Below are positions 51,326 to 63,007 of a DNA stretch of 64,000 bases, one piece after another. The translations under genes and the position numbers were made by a program. Position 1 is the stretch's first letter. Each line of letters begins with the position of its first letter. Source of the DNA: Hirundichthys speculiger. Taxonomy: Eukaryota; Chordata; Actinopteri; Beloniformes; Exocoetidae. A model generated the notes under the pieces. That model saw only the letters and a list, made by a program, of their open reading frames with translations. It did no database searches and had not been told where the DNA came from. The stretch is taken from contig JAGFBZ010001548.1 in assembly GCA_018398805.1 (NCBI GenBank), positions 1,022,001-1,086,000 on the forward strand, read 5' to 3'.

Positions 51326-51950
51326 CAGTCATGGCCAAAGGTTTTGAGAATGACACAAATATTACATTTTCACAAAGTCTGCTGGTTCAGTTTTTAAATG
51401 TTTTTGTCAGGTGTTTCTATGTTATAATGAAAGACAATTAGAAGCATTTCATCAGTTTCAAAAGCTTTTATTGAGAATTACACATAATTCATGCAATAAG
51501 TCAATATTTGCAGTGCTGACCCTTCTTTTTCAAGACCTCTGCAGTTCTCCCTGACATGCTGTTAATCAACTTCTGGACCAAATCTTGAATGATGCCAGTC
51601 CAATTCTTGCGTAATCAATGCCTGGAGTTTGTCACAATTTGTGGGTTTTTGATTGTCCACCCGCCTCTTGAGGATTGACCACAAATTCTCAATGGGATTA
51701 AGATCTGGGGAGTTTCCTGGCCAAGGGCCCAAAATCTTAATGTTATGTTCTCCGAGCCATTTCATTATGACTTTTGCTTTATGGCAAGGTGCTCCATCAT
51801 GCTAGAAAAGGCATTCTTCATCACCAAACTGCCCTTGGATGGTTGGGAGAAATCGAAGCACGAAGTCAAGAGCCTTCCATTGGATAACTTCTGCATGGAT
51901 TGTTATGTTTCAGCTGGCACCAAGTTGTTTAACCCTCACTGATGCAGTGA
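51326..51950 (-). mobile_element. Tc1-like fragment, minus strand
   Basis: Starts after TA with CAGTCATGGCCAAAGGTTTTG, a fish Tc1-type terminus. The minus frame 51,562-51,765 encodes the transposase end with [19 protein letters not shown], which contains the last acidic catalytic residue. The N-terminal half is missing where it meets the next element. Confidence 0.8.
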
Positions 51951-51957
51951 GCAGCTT

Positions 51958-53020
51958 CTCATTTCTTTAACAACCATGTCAGAAGCCGCATCCTGTGGTC
52001 CTGGAAAAGATGTAAATCTGTCAGAAGGGTCAAATTATTGGCATGCATCAAGCAAAGAAAATATCTAAAAAGATTGCTGAAACTACTACAAATTGGTTTA
52101 GAACTGTCCAACGCATTATTAAAAACTGGAAGGATGGTGGGGAACCATCATCTTTGAGGAAGACGTGGCCAGAAAAACATGGTGAATGATCGTAATCGGT
52201 GATCACTTAGAGGTTTGGTGAAATCAATTTTTTTTAAAGATAACAGTAGAACCCAGATGTTATAGTGGACAGAGCATTTCCACATGGACAATGTGAAGGG
52301 AACTCAAGGAATTGGGACTAAACAGCAGTGTAGCTTAAAGAAAACCACTTACCAGTGAGGGTAGTCAGATAAAAGATTTCACTTTGTTAGGGAGCAAAAG
52401 GACTGGACTCTGGAGCAATGGAAGGAGATCATGTGGTCTGGTGAGTCCAGATTTACCGTGTTCCAGAGTAATGGGTGCATCAGGGTGAAAAGAGAGGCAG
52501 ATGAAGTGATGCTCCCATCATGCCTAGTGCCTACTGTACCAGCCTGTGGGGGCAGTGTTATTGATCTGGGGTTGCTGCAGTTGGTCAGGTCCAGGTTCAG
52601 CAACGGTATGAGCTCAAAGAATGAGGTCACCTGAAGATACTGAATGACCAGGTTATTCCATCAATGGATTTATTCTTCCCTGATGGCACGGGCATATTCC
52701 AAGATGACAATGCCAGGATATATCAGGGCTCAAATTGTGAAAGGGGGGTTCAAAGAGCATGAGGCATCATTTTCCCACATGGATTGGCCACCACAGAGTC
52801 CAGACCTGAACCCCATTGAGAATCTTTGGGATGTGCTGGAGAAGGCTTTGAGCAGCAGTTGGACTCTACCATCATCAAAACAAGATCTAAGTGAAAAATC
52901 AGTGCAACTCTGGATGGGAATAAATGTGACATTGCAAAAGGTTATCGAAACAATCCCACAGTGAAAGCGTGCCATAGTCAAAGCTGAAGGTGGCCCAACG
53001 AAAAATAATTGATTTTTTTT
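51958..53020 (+). mobile_element. Decayed Tc1-like element, plus strand
   Basis: Plus-strand sequence gives, in order, a degraded helix-turn-helix region (about 51,990-52,180), 'tggtctggtgagtccagatttac' (the WSDESRF catalytic block, about 52,436), and [20 protein letters not shown] (about 52,780-52,840). Frames are broken and stops are present. It abuts the opposite-strand Tc1 fragment head to head. Confidence 0.75.
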
Positions 53021-53065
53021 TAGTAGTGTATAAATATGTGTTTTATATAAGGAAATAATGCTTAA

Positions 53066-54778
53066 CCTTCCTCTGGTGTTAGCTTTCTGCTGCCATCTGT
53101 GGTGTTAGCGGGTCATTTTGGACACGTGTATTAAATCAGCCATAAAATACCCTAAAACAATCTTTTATCATCCAATGTTTTTCTTAACTCTTGTTTAGCT
53201 GGTTGGGCTCCCTTATCCATGAAAAGATTGGTTTTAATATTTTTTTGTGGGCCCCTGGGCCTTTGTTTTAACAGCATACCCCTCGTTTTCAAGGTCTAAA
53301 AAGTGGTCAAATGAACCTTACGAGAAGAAGGCAACAAAATAATCAGTTGTTTTGTTACCTGAGTGTAACTGAGAGATATTAAAACACATTTCTTAAATGT
53401 TCAACAAAAAAAAGATTTTAATTCTAATATTATCAAATATAGTAACATCTATGGTGTTTCGGGTCATTTTGGACCCGTATATTTTTACTTCAAGAAAAGG
53501 GCAAAAACAAGTCTTTTTTTTTAACACACAATAGAACTATTTTTATGCCATATTTGCCTGGCTTGCTGGGCATGTATTGCCGGAACGGGCATTTTCCTCA
53601 GAAAGGGAGAAAACGTTCATCCACTGTCACCTCTGGCCCTGGGTTGAACATCAGTGGAAGGAGTTGCACCCATCTCTCTCAATCATCCCTGATGGGAGCA
53701 AGCTTGTCAGATTTTGCTCTGGTGTCTCGATTGTCAAATCTGAGGACTCTTGAGATCATCTGAAAGGTCCGAAGAGAAATTCTTGCCCGGAAAATATTTC
53801 TGCCCGTTGATGCATCCCAGAGACTCTCAGTTGCCTCATTGCTGGATCTGTAAACTCCAGCAAGGAGGAGAACAACCAATGTAGGCATCCAGGTACGTCT
53901 CATCAATGTCTTTCCACATGTTGCCATGGACTTTTTTCCCCTCAAGGTTTGTCATAGCAATTATGACTTTTTTTAGTGACAATGGCAAAAAGAGATCACA
54001 GCACGTCTTGATGTCAATAACTCTTGTCACAGCAAACCTCATGACCCAGGGGTCATTTTGATGATGTTTGCAGCAGCTGTCCTTCCATGCACATCAGGAG
54101 GAACTGTGCTCCAACGGATGTTGCCATGTTTGGATTGGAATGATTCAGCAGGAGCAGCTTCAGCACCAGTGACCTCCACTTCAGACTGATCAGTTGTGTC
54201 TGTTTCTTCCAATTGGTACTCCACATCATCTTCGTTCTCAGAGGCCTGCTCATCTCCATCGCTAAAATCCTGTGTGTCTTCTGCCTCATTTGCAGCAGAT
54301 GTGATCCAAAGCTTCATTTACAGTGAATCTTCTCTTCATTGTTGCATCCTGTGAATTGGAGATGTGTACTCTGCAAGTCACCACCTCTACACTCAAATGG
54401 CTTGAAAAGTCTGGACATGTCTCCCTTTGTTTGTTCTTGCAAAAAGGCAAGGAGAAAAGCCCCTAAAATGAAGCTCAAGTGGTTGGAGGAAGAGGCTGTT
54501 GGTTGATTGTGTGTTTATGATTTCATTTTTGGCATTTTTTATTGTTTTATAATCGAAAATTTTAACCGGGTCAAAAATGACCCGAACACCACAAAAGTCA
54601 TTTTTTTCACCAGAGCACTTTATAATTTAGTAAAAAAAAAAAATTTGATTTTATTTTGTTTAAATTGAAGTCCCTGACAAAGTCAAAAAGTTTCAACGCA
54701 AAAAACAAATGTATGAAGTACTTTTATGCATGCTAAAACTCAAAACGGGTCCGTAGGGACCCTAACACCATAGGAAGG
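53066..54778 (-). mobile_element. piggyBac-like element with TTAA target duplication, truncated transposase
   Basis: TTAA flanks it at 53062-53065 and 54779-54782. The left end CCTTCCTCTGGTGTTAGC and the inverted right end CCTTCCTATGGTGTTAGGG are terminal repeats, and GGGTCATTTTGGAC-type repeats lie inside both ends. Minus-strand frames from 54,317 to 53,545 encode the acidic N-terminus, FQSKHGNIRWSTVPPDVHGR, the start of the catalytic domain (MWKDIDETYLDAYIG with the first Asp) and RVLRFDNRDTR. The frames are shifted against one another and the rest of the DDE domain is missing. It is non-autonomous but has clean ends. Confidence 0.85.
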
Positions 54779-54848
54779 TTAAAAAATAGACTCCAACAAA
54801 AGCAAACTTCTAATTTTGACCGATCATTTACTTCCTCTTTGACGTATA

Positions 54849-55522
54849 CAGCGTTGCTAGGTGGGAAATGTAGGATTGTCGTACCAGAGACTCAAAATGA
54901 TCGTATTTTGAGGGAAATTATCGTACATCTAATAACCAAAATAACAAGCCCAGTGCTGCGCTATAGTCAAATTTAATCACTCTAGTGATAAATAGCGTCC
55001 CACAGGCACTCTCAGCTTCGTGGCGTAAGTACGGAATGGGTTAACGGCACCACATCAGCCCCAATTTATAGTTGCGTTAGACTAATGTGTCCCCCAAGAA
55101 CAATTTAGAGGTGGGAACTAAGCCAAATTATGAGGCCTGGATGCGATTTTGGAGACTCATTTTTTCGCTTGCTTTTTCTCTTCTGCTTAAACTCTGTTTA
55201 AATCTCGCTCGCTCGACTTCCTGGTATGGTCCTGACTGTGAGCGTCTCGTGGGCGGGAGCAGCTGACCATTCAGCCAATCACGCTCATTGTTCTGAGACA
55301 AACACTTGTATCTCACGCTCTGCAAAGCACGATTGGCTGGAAACATGTCACATGGGAACAGATGCCTTCAGGGTTCACAAAAACTCTCCGGTAGACAGTT
55401 GCGGCAGGCAATTATTTGAAATGGTCAAATTATGGTACATTTGCCCTTTTTTGGATTATTGATCGTACAGAGGGCCAAATTATCATACAAATACGATAAT
55501 TATCGTACTCCTGGCAACGCTG
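54849..55522. mobile_element. Non-autonomous hAT element with perfect 8-bp target duplication
   Basis: The 8-mer gacgtata occurs exactly at 54841-54848 and 55523-55530. The element begins CAGCGTTGCTAGG and its inverted right end begins CAGCGTTGCCAGG. The 674-bp interior has no transposase. It ends only about 250 bp before the mettl26 start codon, so it forms part of that gene's upstream region. Confidence 0.88.
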
Positions 55523-55559
55523 GACGTATACTTGTCATCTTTTATAAGGGGCCACCGCT

Positions 55560-55776
55560 GACTGAGGTCTGTCCCTCGTGCTCTCAATGAGAGCCTCTCA
55601 TTGGGTATGAGATCAGTCACGTGAATCAATGCGGAAGTGGTCCAATTTCTGTCGAAAAACTAAACAATCGTTGTAGAGTTCAGCGCGTTAGTGTGGTCTG
55701 TCGATACCCAGGCTAACTGGAGTGGATACACAAACTATACCGTGTAGGTCGGCAGTTCTACCCAGGCCTTGACACC
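55560..55776 (+). promoter_or_regulatory. Probable mettl26 promoter and 5' UTR
   Basis: Between the hAT element and the ATG lie an inverted CCAAT box (ATTGG, 55600-55604) and a CACGTG E-box (55618-55623) in the context GTCACGTGA, the type bound by USF/MITF/TFE bHLH-ZIP factors. CG content rises towards the gene and there is no TATA box at the expected place. The transcription start cannot be placed from sequence alone. Confidence 0.45.
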
Positions 55777-57554
55777 ATGTTGAGTGCTGCCGCCGCAGAG
55801 AGAAACAAGGAGCCCATTCTGGCGGTGCTCCGGGAGAACGTGAACACCGTGAGACCTCTGCAGGCGCTGGAGATATCCTCCGGTACCGGACAGCATGTCA
55901 CTCACTTCGCGCAGGCTCTACGGAATATAACTTGGCAACCCTCGGAGTATGACCGACAGTCTCTATCCAGGTAAACAAAAGTGCTATGTGACAATTAATC
56001 GCCATTTCAGCTAATATAATAGATATAAGGATATAAGCAGCTTTTCAACCTGGACATTTACAGGTACTTGTAACTGCGTAATAAAGCTGACGAAAGATCG
56101 TGTCTTCATAACTTGAGAATTACAGCACTACATTAAAAAAATAAAAAATATTCGTTTTGCGTCACAACAGCTGGTGCTGGTCAGCTGTGTTTTGTGTCAA
56201 AAATAATGCCTTCTGTTTCCATTCTTAGCATAGAAGCTTACAGAGTTCACTACAACCTGGACAATGTAAAGCCTCCCATCCACCTGGACGCTTCTCTACC
56301 TCCTCAATACTGGGGAGGGATCAAGCCAGAGAGCATCGACCTGCTACTCAACATCAACATGATCCATATTTCTCCTTTGGCTTGTACAGAGGTAAGACCA
56401 TTTCCCTCCTTTCCCAGAGTACTTCTGAGATTGTGAATCAGTACCTAACCATAGTATCCAGATGCTAAAGGCAAACTATCTGAGGGCGTAGAGGTAGAAG
56501 CATCTGTTTTACTGCTAAAGAGAGAGAGAGAAAAAGAAAACCTCTTGTATGAGAAATATGATTATTTTCCTTTTTATACTCACCTGGTCAGGTTTCATTT
56601 ATATATTTGCTCACCCAGATGTTAAACTCACATAAATCAGGTAATGTATTCTCTCCAAGTCTGTTTATGCTACAGCACTTTAAATGAATAACCCTTCAGG
56701 TCCTTTAATCATATTAAACAGACGAAGCACAAAAAGGCTTCAGTTGTTACTCCTTCCTCTATTCAGCCCTTGATGTCTTGTTATTTGAGTGCTTAGAAAC
56801 ATACATTCTTTCTTCCAGGGCTTATTTAAAGGAGCCGGAGCAGTTTTGAAGCCACAGGGTCTTCTATTAACATATGGCGTGGGTGAAAAACATTTCATTT
56901 TATTATCATGCAGACCTCATCACATACTATTATCAGGCATTTGCTAAAGTAAATAGTAAATGAAGTCCATCTGTTTGTTTTCAGCCCTATGCAGTGAATG
57001 GTCAGATCACCCCTCAAAGCAATGTTGACTTTGACTACAGTCCTGCGGCAAAGGTAAAGTTTTATATCTCGATGACTCTAAAGGCATGTGGAAGTGAAAG
57101 CTGAAAGCCGTTTGATTTAATTGAAAGGAACTCAGCTGTCAATCAAAATAAATGGGCATCAGAGAACGCAGTATATGTACCCAATTTTGCTGCTAAATGT
57201 GAGAGAAGTACCAAATTCATGCAAAAAAAAAAAAAAAGGGATCATATCTTTTATAAGCCAGGTAAATAAGGAATGAAAGTGACCATGTCATTTTAAGTTT
57301 TCATTTCATCTTGCAGGAACCCAGAATGGGGACTCAGAGATATCTCGCTCCTCAGTTCTCTGGCACAAAAAAATGACTTGTTACTGGATAAAATGGTAAG
57401 TAATCACATCATGAAATAATGTTTTCTCTCAAATTAACTCAAATATTGCAGTTCTAGAAGTGTAACGGTTTCGTGGTATCTGTATTTTCTTTCCAAGGTG
57501 GACATGCCAGCAAACAACAAATGTCTTCTGTTCAGGAAGGAGAGTTTAGTGTGA
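55777..57554 (+). CDS. mettl26: Methyltransferase-like protein 26 (DUF938 family), six exons
   Basis: Exons: 55777-55970, 56229-56391, 56819-56878, 56985-57053, 57317-57395, 57498-57554, giving about 206 residues (human METTL26 about 204). The protein opens MLSAAAAERNKEPIL. It has the Rossmann-type AdoMet-binding start LEISSGTGQHVTHFA (residues about 29-43), then LLLNINMIHISPL, LLLTYGPYAVNG (exon 3/4 join), NPEWGLRD and the near-terminal VDMPANNKCLLFRK, all hallmarks of DUF938. The methyl acceptor is not known. One problem: exon 4 ends in phase 0 but exon 5 reads in the conserved frame only if its first G is skipped, an apparent +1 shift at the junction. The gene is convergent with wfikkn1, as in human 16p13.3. 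Confidence 0.9.
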
Positions 57555-58037
57555 GGTATTCTGATGTTCTGCCTTTACGTACACGCACATCGCTTTTGGA
57601 GCAAAACCATCAAAGCACCTTCACTTTAAAACTCAGCTGCATGGAGAGATTTTCAAGAACCGTAAATAGCTCATGTTATTTTCTTACTCAAAAGAAACTT
57701 CAAACTTCAACTTCAAAGATTACTTTTGTTTTGAATTCTTTTTGTCTACTATACACAGCATTCTTCAGTATTGCATGGTTGAGACTCGCATACATGTGTT
57801 TTCTGTATACTGTACTTTATTTACTGAAAGACTGCTTTTTTCTATTTAATTTTTATTATTCTTATAGTAATTTTGCAGAAGTGCTTTGCAGAGTAAGATG
57901 AGAGAATATACAGAACAAAAATATCTGTATAAAGCTCTTTTGTGAATAAGAAATACAAAGACCCCCGCCCCCCCCCCCATAAAACAAAAACAAAAAAAAT
58001 CTACATACTACATGTGCCTATGTTTCAAGTATCACAA

Positions 58038-58043
58038 AATAAA
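58038..58043 (+). terminator. mettl26 poly(A) signal
   Basis: AATAAA about 480 bases after the mettl26 stop, between the two convergent genes. A C-run lies just before (57,966-57,978). Confidence 0.6.
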
Positions 58044-58377
58044 GTTTTTGCAACATGATCAAATTGTTAGGTGCTACTCTAACATCTGTCTTATTTTTCA
58101 CACAAGTCAGAAGGTATACATTTAAATGTTATGCAAAAACAGGCCTTTTAGAATTGGAATAAATGGGTTCACAAGACATCAGGAATGTACTGCAGCCTGT
58201 ATTTGAATGAATACACAGATTGTTATTTCATAACTTCACTGAAATGCTGCGTTCAGTTGTTTTGTAATAAGATAACACATATCTTCTTCTTTGTGGTAAT
58301 TCTAAAGCTTGACCTTTTAACTGAAAGGTAGATGTGACCTCAGCCCCTTTATGGACTAAACATTTGTCATGGAATTC

Positions 58378-60273
58378 TTAGAATCCCTCACATGTCTTTT
58401 TGTTTAGAGCATCGTGCAGTTTTTTGAGTCTGCGTTCAGTTATGGCTTTGACGTAGCTGTCTGATTGGATGATGGCCATGCCGTCCTGCACCATACCCAT
58501 CACCAGTAAAGGGTTTTCTTCAATGGTGATGTTGGGGCAGGGACAGCTCCAGTCTATCTTGGTGATAGTGACCTCTAGGTGTTTAGTATTGAAGAAGCTC
58601 AGGCCCATCCTTTCATCCCTCAGGACCTCTTCCAGGCTAAACCGAGCTAACCCAGAGTCCAGATCCTCCACCAGCTCCGGTCAGCCTGCCCACGATAGCA
58701 AAGTCACTTCGACACAAGCTGGCAATCATTTTCCCCCTCATCCGGCACGTCTTGCAAGGTTTTCGTTTGCGCTGTGGACAGTTTGCCTCACACTCCTTTT
58801 TGGTCAGAAAGTTGTTAGCGTTGCCTTCGCAGCCACCGAAAGCAAAAGCCTGGCACATTTTCATTAGGGAATTCCAGGCCCAACGGGCCTCCCAAGCTTT
58901 GCAGGGCCCCTGAACAGCAGGTAGGAAGCAGATTCCCATCCCCTCTCTCTGGCAAGACGCTTTACACTCCTCATAAGTCTCAAATCGATTGCGACTATCC
59001 TCACATCCGCCATTACTGAAGATCATGCAGGTGCCCAGCTTGCTGTCATAATACCAGTCAACGTGACGCTCGCTGCTGCACACCCTCAGGTCCAGTTCAG
59101 CCAGGCAGTCGGCTGGTGAAAACGGTCGGCCCATAGGCATCTCAGGATCTTCAGAGAAATCATCGTCAGCCCGCCGGATGACAGACAACGGGTAGTCTGC
59201 ACGAAGAGCTCCTGCGTTGTTCCGCGCAATACAAGTGTAGATACCTGTATCCCACACCTGGGCGTTGTAAATGACAAGCTGTCCGATGTTGGTTAATAAC
59301 AACGTTGCCATACATCTGGTCAGGCCTCATGACCAGTCGTTTCCGCTGGTCACTCTGCTTCTCCCAGGTTACATCAGGTCTGGGGACTCCAATGACGTCG
59401 CAGTGGAAGCTGACCGTGCCGCCGACGTAGATGGACTGGTGCTGGGGGTTGGAGTACAGCGTGGGGGGCATCGGGATCCTCCTGAGAGGATGTGGGGGTG
59501 GGGTGGACCGTAGTGTCCTGAGGAAGCGGGCTGGTGTGGGGACCAGCGAGGTAGAAGCGGCAGGGGGTCACAGTTAAAGTCACCCCACGGATGCAGGCCT
59601 CCGCATCCATGTAGCAGCGATTGAAATAGGTGAGGCCGTCTGACGCGCAGGTGAAGTTGGGCTCTTTCTCACAGCGGTCCTGGCACTTACAGATGGGCTG
59701 TCCGTCCCAGATGTCGCAGGTCGCTCCCTGCTGGCTGCAGATGAAGCCCTCACAGGTAGCTGTTGAGGCGGGAGCAGCTCCTTTCTCTCCACCAGTCCCG
59801 TCAGGCTGAGCAGGGGTGCCATCAGAGAAGCGAGCAGCGACACAACTACTGAGGCCGCACACGTTGGTGCAGCATTTCTCAAAGTCAGCGCAGTCCTGAA
59901 CACAAGTTTTAAATGAAAAACAATATGAGCAGAGTAGAAAACTCGAGTTAGATTGTTCTGTAAGCATTTATATAGTGTGATTATAAAAGGTAAAGGAGCT
60001 CACCTCGTCGATGCTGCATTCCCTCTCGCAGGTGCTCTGCGCATCAACCCACAGATTGGAGTTGAGTTTGTTGGGACAGAACCCTTCGTGTTTCGCTTTG
60101 GGTCCTTCCACACCGACGCACGACGAAAATCGGAGGAAGTCGCCCACCAGAAGCACGAGCAAACACGCACCCGGCCATCCCAGTGAGGGTTGATTTGAAG
60201 CGCGCGCGCGATGCCAACTTATAGTCTCCTTTAAATTTCTCTCTCCCGAGACTTTTAAGGGAGTTTCACACAT
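58378..60273 (-). CDS. wfikkn1: WFIKKN1: secreted WAP-follistatin/Kazal-Ig-Kunitz-Kunitz-NTR protein, two exons, frame broken three times
   Basis: Exon 1 is 60004-60273 and exon 2 is 58378-59895, with a 108-bp GT-AG intron; about 594 residues are expected (human 548). After a long n-region the signal peptide core is ACLLVLLVGDFL. Domains in order: WAP split over the intron (CPNKLNSNLW ... DFEKCCTNVCG); follistatin/Kazal (about 135-205; CASDGLTYFNRCYMDAEAC); Ig (about 235-320; VGGTVSFHCDV, DTGIYTCIARN); Kunitz 1 (about 357-410; CSSERHVDWYYD ... CEDSRNRFETYEEC); Kunitz 2 (about 416-467; CQAFAFGGCEGNANNF); NTR (about 473-594; CKTCRMRGKMIASLC ... ending CEGF). Known role: WFIKKN proteins bind GDF8/GDF11 and other TGF-beta ligands and carry protease-inhibitor modules. 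The conserved frame shifts by +1 at about 59,464-59,469 (a run of six C on the coding strand), about 59,292 and about 58,679. All domains are otherwise well conserved, so these are probably sequence errors. The start ATG at 60273 is the first in frame. Confidence 0.9.
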
Positions 60274-61250
60274 TGTTGCTCCTTTGTACGAGGCGTCCAC
60301 CAGATAATTCCATCCCTCCTTTGAGTCTTCACAAAAGAAAGAAGGCTGTTGTTCGGCTTTCACGTTTGTTCGTCCTTATAAATGAAAAGCAGTTTGCTGC
60401 GCAGAAGAAAAAAAAAAAACCTTTCAGACCATCTACAACAGCAGCAGCAACATGAGCGGACGAAAGCGCACAATGAGAGGAATAGAGGCAGAGCAGCCTC
60501 TGAGGGTGTGAATGGAGGTGGAGGGGGCAGCCCTCTGACCCCCCCCCCCCCCCCCCCCTTCCTTGTCGTCCAGTGTCTGAAACTTTTATGAAGCAGCACC
60601 ATGCTCTACACAACTGGACAAACATTGTAAAAACATCAAAGAAAACGCTCGAGGCTTGGTTGTAAGCCGCCCCAACAACCGCGCGCACGGAGCTCCACAT
60701 TCCGGTGAGAGACCTGATGATAAACAGGTCCAGACAGAATTTATAGAGCCGCCGTTCACAAACAAGGAAACGGCGTGTTATCCTACTTGGAATAGCCTAG
60801 TTGGTTATAATGAAAAAAAAATCCTTTATTTCTTTTTAACCCCATAAATATTTTTTTTTAGCAAAACACAAATAGTTACAGAAACACACGCGGAGGCTCA
60901 AAATGTGCACAGACTGAACCAGCGCTTAAAGGCGCTTCGCATCACGTGTTGCAGGACGGGAAGTTTGCGCCCTTGTTGTCTAGACGCGGCTCAGTTTACT
61001 AGCTGGCCTCATTCGCGCGGAGCTCAGAGATGCCTCGGTCAGGTGGGAAGACGTAAAGCGCCACATTTTCAGCAGTGTGTGACTCATGTTCGGGGGCGAT
61101 GGGAAGCAGCTCCCCCCATCCTTTCATTGGCAGTGACCCCGCAACCTCTCGGTGACTTCTGACCGCGCTGCATTCACGCGAAACCGGCCAATACCGAGAG
61201 AGCAGCTCATCAATTCAGCGCCTCCTCCCACGGACTTTCATGCACTTAAG
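60274..61250 (-). promoter_or_regulatory. GC-rich upstream region of wfikkn1
   Basis: The sequence is richer in CG dinucleotides than its surroundings, especially 60,660-60,700 and 60,940-61,210. A C-run of about 20 lies at 60,540-60,559. It probably holds the wfikkn1 promoter and 5' UTR. No TATA box is evident. No other gene is visible. Confidence 0.4.
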
Positions 61251-61375
61251 AACCCCCATCTCGGGACTGGACAAAGGGGGGGGGAAATGCTCTCAATTCA
61301 CAGTGTCCCTGATAAATGTTTTAATGAAAAATATTGTGATGGGGAACACAAAATTGGAGCGCTGGAGTTTTACCC

Positions 61376-63007
61376 TTTATTTTGTTGGGGGACAAAATGT
61401 TTCTCTCAAACCTTTAGACATACAGCTCTGATAGCAGCAAACATTATCAAATGCTTACATAGCGTGAACACATTTTCACTTTAAGAGTCGTGGTAGTCTA
61501 TTGTTCTGGTTTCCATCCCCACATACAAGAAGTGCCGTGAAAACATGCACCGGTTCTGTTGGGTCAACCTGGTTACAAGCAGAGTACTGATAACAGTGGA
61601 AGGAAAACGATCATTTAGATCAGAATTAAAATATTGATTGCTCAATTTATAAAAGAAAAGATCAGTTTTGACTAAAATACTTGACATTCTTGAATTGTGG
61701 CCATGTATACATCTTCCACAGTTAATTCCTATAAACCCTTCTATTCTACACACATTTTTAAGAAAGCAGCAGAAGTACAAACTCAAACTGACTGGAACTG
61801 AGTCCACGTATCCAGCAGCTTTCCACCTCCAACTCTTAGATTTGCACACATTAACAAATGGCTGAAGAAAATTACCTGTTGAATATCATTTTACATTCAT
61901 AAATACACAGAATGTACACAGAATACTCAAAAAAAGCAACCGATGTACAACATTCCTCTTGCCAACATCCTGTGACTTCAGAAATTCATATTAAGATCCA
62001 GGACGCAAACAAATATGTAAAAACACGGAGTGAACAAATGATCAGAACATGAGTTTGTACAAAGTTTTCTCCTCAGCATCCAGCAACTATTGTCCCAAGA
62101 TTAAAAAAAAAAAAAAGATCATGCTGTTGATGGTTTAAGCCAGTTAAAGCAATAGATTCATTTTAAAGATCTAAAAAAACCAAAGAAAGTACACAGGTGC
62201 TTTAACCAGTGACTGATGGAAATAAATGGTTGGGCTTCAATTTAAGGGACACAGCAAATAGTCTTGCAAACAACAAAAACAACTTGTCCTTTTTTGATCA
62301 CAGACTAAAATTGCTTTTCCAATAAGTAACTCTTGGGTAACTCTTTGTTTCAAGTCTGTGTGCAAAACAGAAAAAAAAACAACTGATCTTCCCATCTTAC
62401 CTTATTGAAGCCAGTTTTAATTAAAAAAAAAAAAACAGCTAATTTGAGTTTTGAGTAAATTTTGCATCAAGTTTGTGTTGCAAAAGGAATTTTCTACAAA
62501 AAGGCGCAAGACACACACTATCTGTCTTAAGTCTCCCAAAATATTCATAACAAAACAAGCATAAAAAAGCTCCACCCAACACCAATCCCCAAACACAGAC
62601 CAACACAAACAGTATATTTACAACTTCAGGTCCAGTTTTAAATAGCTATAAACAATCCTTTTCCCTTGAAAGCAAGTCATTTGTAGTGTTAACGGGTAAG
62701 TGATCATCCTCGTTTCACATCAGATGGGCCCACGGAAATCTTGTTCTACTTGATCAGTGAACCTCTGTAGTAAAGAGTACAGGTAAACAAACATCCACAA
62801 GATGGCACCAGCAAGCGCAAAGAGAACAAAAACCAACCAATCAGTCCAAGTCAGTTTCCAAAGATCAAAGTAGGTTCACAGCTATAACTGATTCTGATGA
62901 AGATTGCTGGCAGCTCCCCGAGCCCTCCTCTAGCCGTGTGGATCTCTCAGAGCAACAACACCTTTAATACTGGCCCTATGGAGGCAAGCAAAAGGTGCAC
63001 TCTTCCA
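61376..63007 (-). other. Probable rab40c 3' UTR
   Basis: Below the rab40c stop on the minus strand there is about 1.6 kb without any conserved frame. An AATAAA on the minus strand (TTTATT at 61376-61381) could end the transcript. The sequence is AT-rich and unique-looking, without recognisable transposons. Long 3' UTRs are common for this gene family. Confidence 0.45.

Noticed and set aside
58469..58867. 132-codon plus-strand frame opposite wfikkn1
   Set aside because: It is the antisense of the conserved NTR and Kunitz coding sequence.
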